64,000 nt of DNA from Roseobacter sp. CCS2. Lineage in GTDB: Bacteria; Pseudomonadota; Alphaproteobacteria; Rhodobacterales; Rhodobacteraceae. A program made the translations under genes and the position numbers. The stretch is from NCBI RefSeq assembly GCF_000169435.1, contig NZ_AAYB01000001.1, forward strand, positions 868,001 to 932,000, read 5' to 3'. Each line of letters begins with the position of its first letter. Position 1 is the first letter of the stretch. The notes beneath the pieces are model-generated. The model saw only the letters and a list, made by a program, of their open reading frames with translations, was not told the origin of the DNA and did not search any database. Shown here in pieces: positions 61,940-64,000 of this stretch.

Positions 61940-63520
61940 TTGGAAAACCTTGGCAAGGTCTGGTCAGCGTTAAGTATACAGCGCCGGATCATATTGATCG
62001 TTGTGACAGGCGTCGTATTTATGGCCGTACTTCTGCTGGCGCGTGGCGCTGGCACAAAGGATATGTCGCTTTTGTTCGGCGGGTTAGAGCCACGGGCAGC
62101 GGGTGATGTTGTGACAGCACTGGATCAACAAGGCGTCGCCTATGAGGTCAGAGGAAATGCGATTTATGTACCCACCGTACAGCGCGATGGGCTACGTATG
62201 GCCCTTGCCGGACAGGGGCTGCCTGCGACCGGCAGCCAAGGGTACGAATTGCTTGATTCGCTATCCGGGTTCAGCACGACAGCGCAGATGTTTGACGCTG
62301 CCTACTGGCGCGCCAAGGAAGGGGAGCTCGCGCGTACCATCGTGGCCAGCCCACATATTCGCGCAGCACGGGTGCACATCTCAACCCCGTCCCAGCGCCC
62401 GTTTCAAGCTGCACAAAGCCAAACCGCAGCTGTGACCGTCACAATGGCCGGGACGACGCTGTCGACCCAGCATCTTAAGGCGTTGCAGTTTCTGATCGGC
62501 GCTGCGGTGCCAGGTCTGTCACCTGCAGATGTGGCCGTCATTGACGATGAAGGGGGGCTGCTGTCCGAAGCAGATACAAACAGTGCTGGCATGAATGGTG
62601 ACAATCACGCTGAAAACCTGCGAAAGCGGGCAGAACGGCTTTTGGCGGCCCGCGTTGGGGTAGGCAATGCTGTGGTTGAGGTTTCGGTCGATCAAGTATT
62701 GGAAACCGAAATGATCACTGAAAGGCGTGTCGATCCCGATAGCCGTATTGCGATCAGCACGGACGTCACAGAAAGTTCAGGCAACTCGACCGACAGTCGG
62801 GGTGGCGATGTCACAGTGGCCTCAAATCTGCCAGACGGTGACGCAGGTGCACGCAGCGGCAGTGCCAGCAATGAAAACAGCGAAAGCCGCACGCTGACCA
62901 ATTACGAAGTGTCGCAAACAGAACGTCAGCTCACCAAAGCACCCGGTGCAATCAGACGGCTTACTGTGGCGGTTTTGGTGAATGATTTGGTTGACACCGC
63001 AGCGGATGGCACAACCACAACCACACCGCGGACGGAAGGTGAACTGGCGGCCCTTGAAGACTTGGTCGCGTCTGCCGTTGGATTAGACGTGGATCGTGGC
63101 GATGTTCTGACGCTTCGATCAATGCCATTTGAACCTTTTGAACCCGTTGGCACCGCTGCGACAGGACCTGCTGCATCGCTTCCTCTTGATATGATGCAAC
63201 TAATCCAGATTGGTGTTTTGGCTGCTGTCGCCCTTATTTTAGGACTATTTGTTGTGCGCCCTATACTGGCGTCCAGCGGTGCCAGCGCGGCACAGTTAAG
63301 TATTGAGGAACAAGCAGAACCTATCGACATTAGCCCGCCTATGGCAATGGCCATGGATGACAACGCGCTAGGTGATTTCATCGATAACGGCCTTCTGGGT
63401 ATGGACGCGGATGATGATCCTGTTGCGCGCCTTAAACGCATCATTGCAGATCGGGAACCAGAGACACTTCAGGTCCTGCAAAACTGGATTGAAGAACCGA
63501 CTGCAAAGGCAAGTTCCTAA
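61940..63520 (+). CDS. fliF: flagellar MS-ring protein FliF
   Basis: The 526-residue MS-ring subunit has a first helix (IILIVVTGVVFMAVLLLARG). The ring-building YscJ/FliF region includes LFGGLEPRAAGDVVTALDQQGVAYEVRGNAIYVP and RAARVHISTPSQRPF. The second helix is near residue 425 (QIGVLAAVALILGLFVVRPIL), and the C-terminal tail for FliG is ADREPETLQVLQNWIEEP. The start is a TTG with GGAG nine bases before it. No in-frame ATG precedes the first membrane helix. Confidence 0.95.
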   Translation: MENLGKVWSALSIQRRIILIVVTGVVFMAVLLLARGAGTKDMSLLFGGLEPRAAGDVVTALDQQGVAYEVRGNAIYVPTVQRDGLRMALAGQGLPATGSQGYELLDSLSGFSTTAQMFDAAYWRAKEGELARTIVASPHIRAARVHISTPSQRPFQAAQSQTAAVTVTMAGTTLSTQHLKALQFLIGAAVPGLSPADVAVIDDEGGLLSEADTNSAGMNGDNHAENLRKRAERLLAARVGVGNAVVEVSVDQVLETEMITERRVDPDSRIAISTDVTESSGNSTDSRGGDVTVASNLPDGDAGARSGSASNENSESRTLTNYEVSQTERQLTKAPGAIRRLTVAVLVNDLVDTAADGTTTTTPRTEGELAALEDLVASAVGLDVDRGDVLTLRSMPFEPFEPVGTAATGPAASLPLDMMQLIQIGVLAAVALILGLFVVRPILASSGASAAQLSIEEQAEPIDISPPMAMAMDDNALGDFIDNGLLGMDADDDPVARLKRIIADREPETLQVLQNWIEEPTAKASS

Positions 63521-63523
63521 GTT

Positions 63524-64000
63524 ATGGCACAAGTCAAACTCGAGTCATTTGAAAGCGACTCCTTGTTGGCAGAAAAGCCAGATGAGGGGTTCGCACAGGG
63601 CTTTACCGAAGGCCACGCCGCGGGTCTTGTCGCCGCACAGGCGGCGCAAGCCACGCTGACACAAGAGATGGTCCAAAGCGTCGCAGATCTGCAGTTCAAA
63701 TATGAGGAGGCCCGCGGTGAGATCACGCAGGCCATGGGGCCACTTCTGACCACTTTGGCCTATAAGATCTTTCCGCAATATATCGCTGATGGTTTTGCAG
63801 ATCAGATCGTGACACTTTTGCTGGATGCCGCCACAAATGATGCGGCTGGACAATTCACCCTACGCATCCATCCCGACAACCATGAAGCGGTATCAGCGGC
63901 CATCGCATCAGCGCCGCTAGACGCCAATGTCGTCGCTGACGAGGCGGTGCAACTGAACGCTGCCTGGATCCAATATGAGGCAGGCACCCTTCACATCGAC
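63524..64000 (+). CDS. fliH: FliH-like flagellar protein (partial, 3' end off the window)
   Basis: About 159 residues are visible. The N-terminus MAQVKLESFESDSLLAEKPD leads to FAQGFTEGHAAGLVAAQAAQA, a glycine-spaced helix like the GxxxG-bearing region of FliH. A FliH/V-ATPase-E-like segment follows (LTTLAYKIFPQYIADGFADQIVTLLLDAA, then FTLRIHPDNHEAVSAAI). FliH recruits and restrains FliI. It starts three bases after the fliF stop, so it is in the same operon. Confidence 0.7.
   Translation, partial: MAQVKLESFESDSLLAEKPDEGFAQGFTEGHAAGLVAAQAAQATLTQEMVQSVADLQFKYEEARGEITQAMGPLLTTLAYKIFPQYIADGFADQIVTLLLDAATNDAAGQFTLRIHPDNHEAVSAAIASAPLDANVVADEAVQLNAAWIQYEAGTLHID

Noticed and set aside
1..64000. CRISPR arrays, insertion sequences, prophage or rRNA genes
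   Set aside because: No regularly spaced repeats, transposase or phage genes, or rRNA sequences were seen. The 16S-tail match at 18801 is only 16 bases and antisense.

Overview
The window is chromosomal DNA from an alphaproteobacterium of the Rhodobacterales (Roseobacter-like) type. Signs of this are the dnaA-dnaN-recF-gyrB replication block, the FlaF/FlbT/DUF1217/MotE-containing flagellar cluster, the 41-residue L36 protein, the PA2778/PA2779-type gene pair and the ubiE-ubiB pair. The genus cannot be fixed from the sequence. Coding density is high and gene starts are mostly ATG with short AGGA-type ribosome binding sites.

Region 1 (1-9.5 kb) is metabolic and housekeeping. It holds a DadA-type FAD amino-acid dehydrogenase running off the left edge behind a tandem glycine riboswitch, a NUDIX hydrolase, DNA polymerase IV with an N-terminal Cys4 cluster, an N-formylglutamate amidohydrolase family protein, tRNA-Val(GAC), rpmJ, a barrel-type lipoprotein, an old-yellow-enzyme oxidoreductase, a secreted PPC-repeat protein and a secreted caspase-like/peptidoglycan-binding protein.

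Region 2 (9.5-27.5 kb) starts with an orphan NAD-type formate dehydrogenase alpha subunit and a C39-like peptidase with its PA2779-type partner. It continues with YggT, a thioesterase behind a MerR/LiuR-like palindrome, an MFS transporter, MepA, a phytase-like esterase and a YhhQ-type queuosine-precursor transporter. Next comes an unusual RNA element in which a 16-nt match to anti-16S sequence forms the ribosome binding site of a tiny ORF and is sequestered in a perfect hairpin. It is followed by the ribosome-rescue hydrolase ArfB, a diguanylate cyclase, the NAD-salvage genes pncB and pncA, an Hsp70-like ATPase, TrhO and an AbrB-type membrane protein.

Region 3 (27.5-40.7 kb) is the replication and repair block, mostly on the minus strand: gyrB (with a one-base frameshift in this sequence), a LysE exporter, a VOC protein, recF, dnaN, dnaA and rpsT. 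Enoyl-CoA hydratase, mutM and a membrane protein follow, with divergent ubiE-ubiB.

Region 4 (40.7-64 kb) is a flagellar supercluster running off the right edge. It comprises flgD-fliK; a rod-binding protein, a FlgN-like protein, flagellin, flaF, flbT and a DUF1217 protein; fliI; flgB-flgC-fliE-fliQ-flgF-flgG-flgA-flgH and a FliL-like gene; the export-gate operon flhA-fliR-flhB plus a coiled-coil FliJ-like gene; the stator operon fliL-orf-motE-motA-orf704; and fliF with the start of a fliH-like gene. Several divergent flagellar promoters carry sites resembling the CtrA motif TTAA-N7-TTAA. Genes expected elsewhere (flgE, flgK, flgL, flgI, fliP, fliG, fliN, motB) are not in the window.
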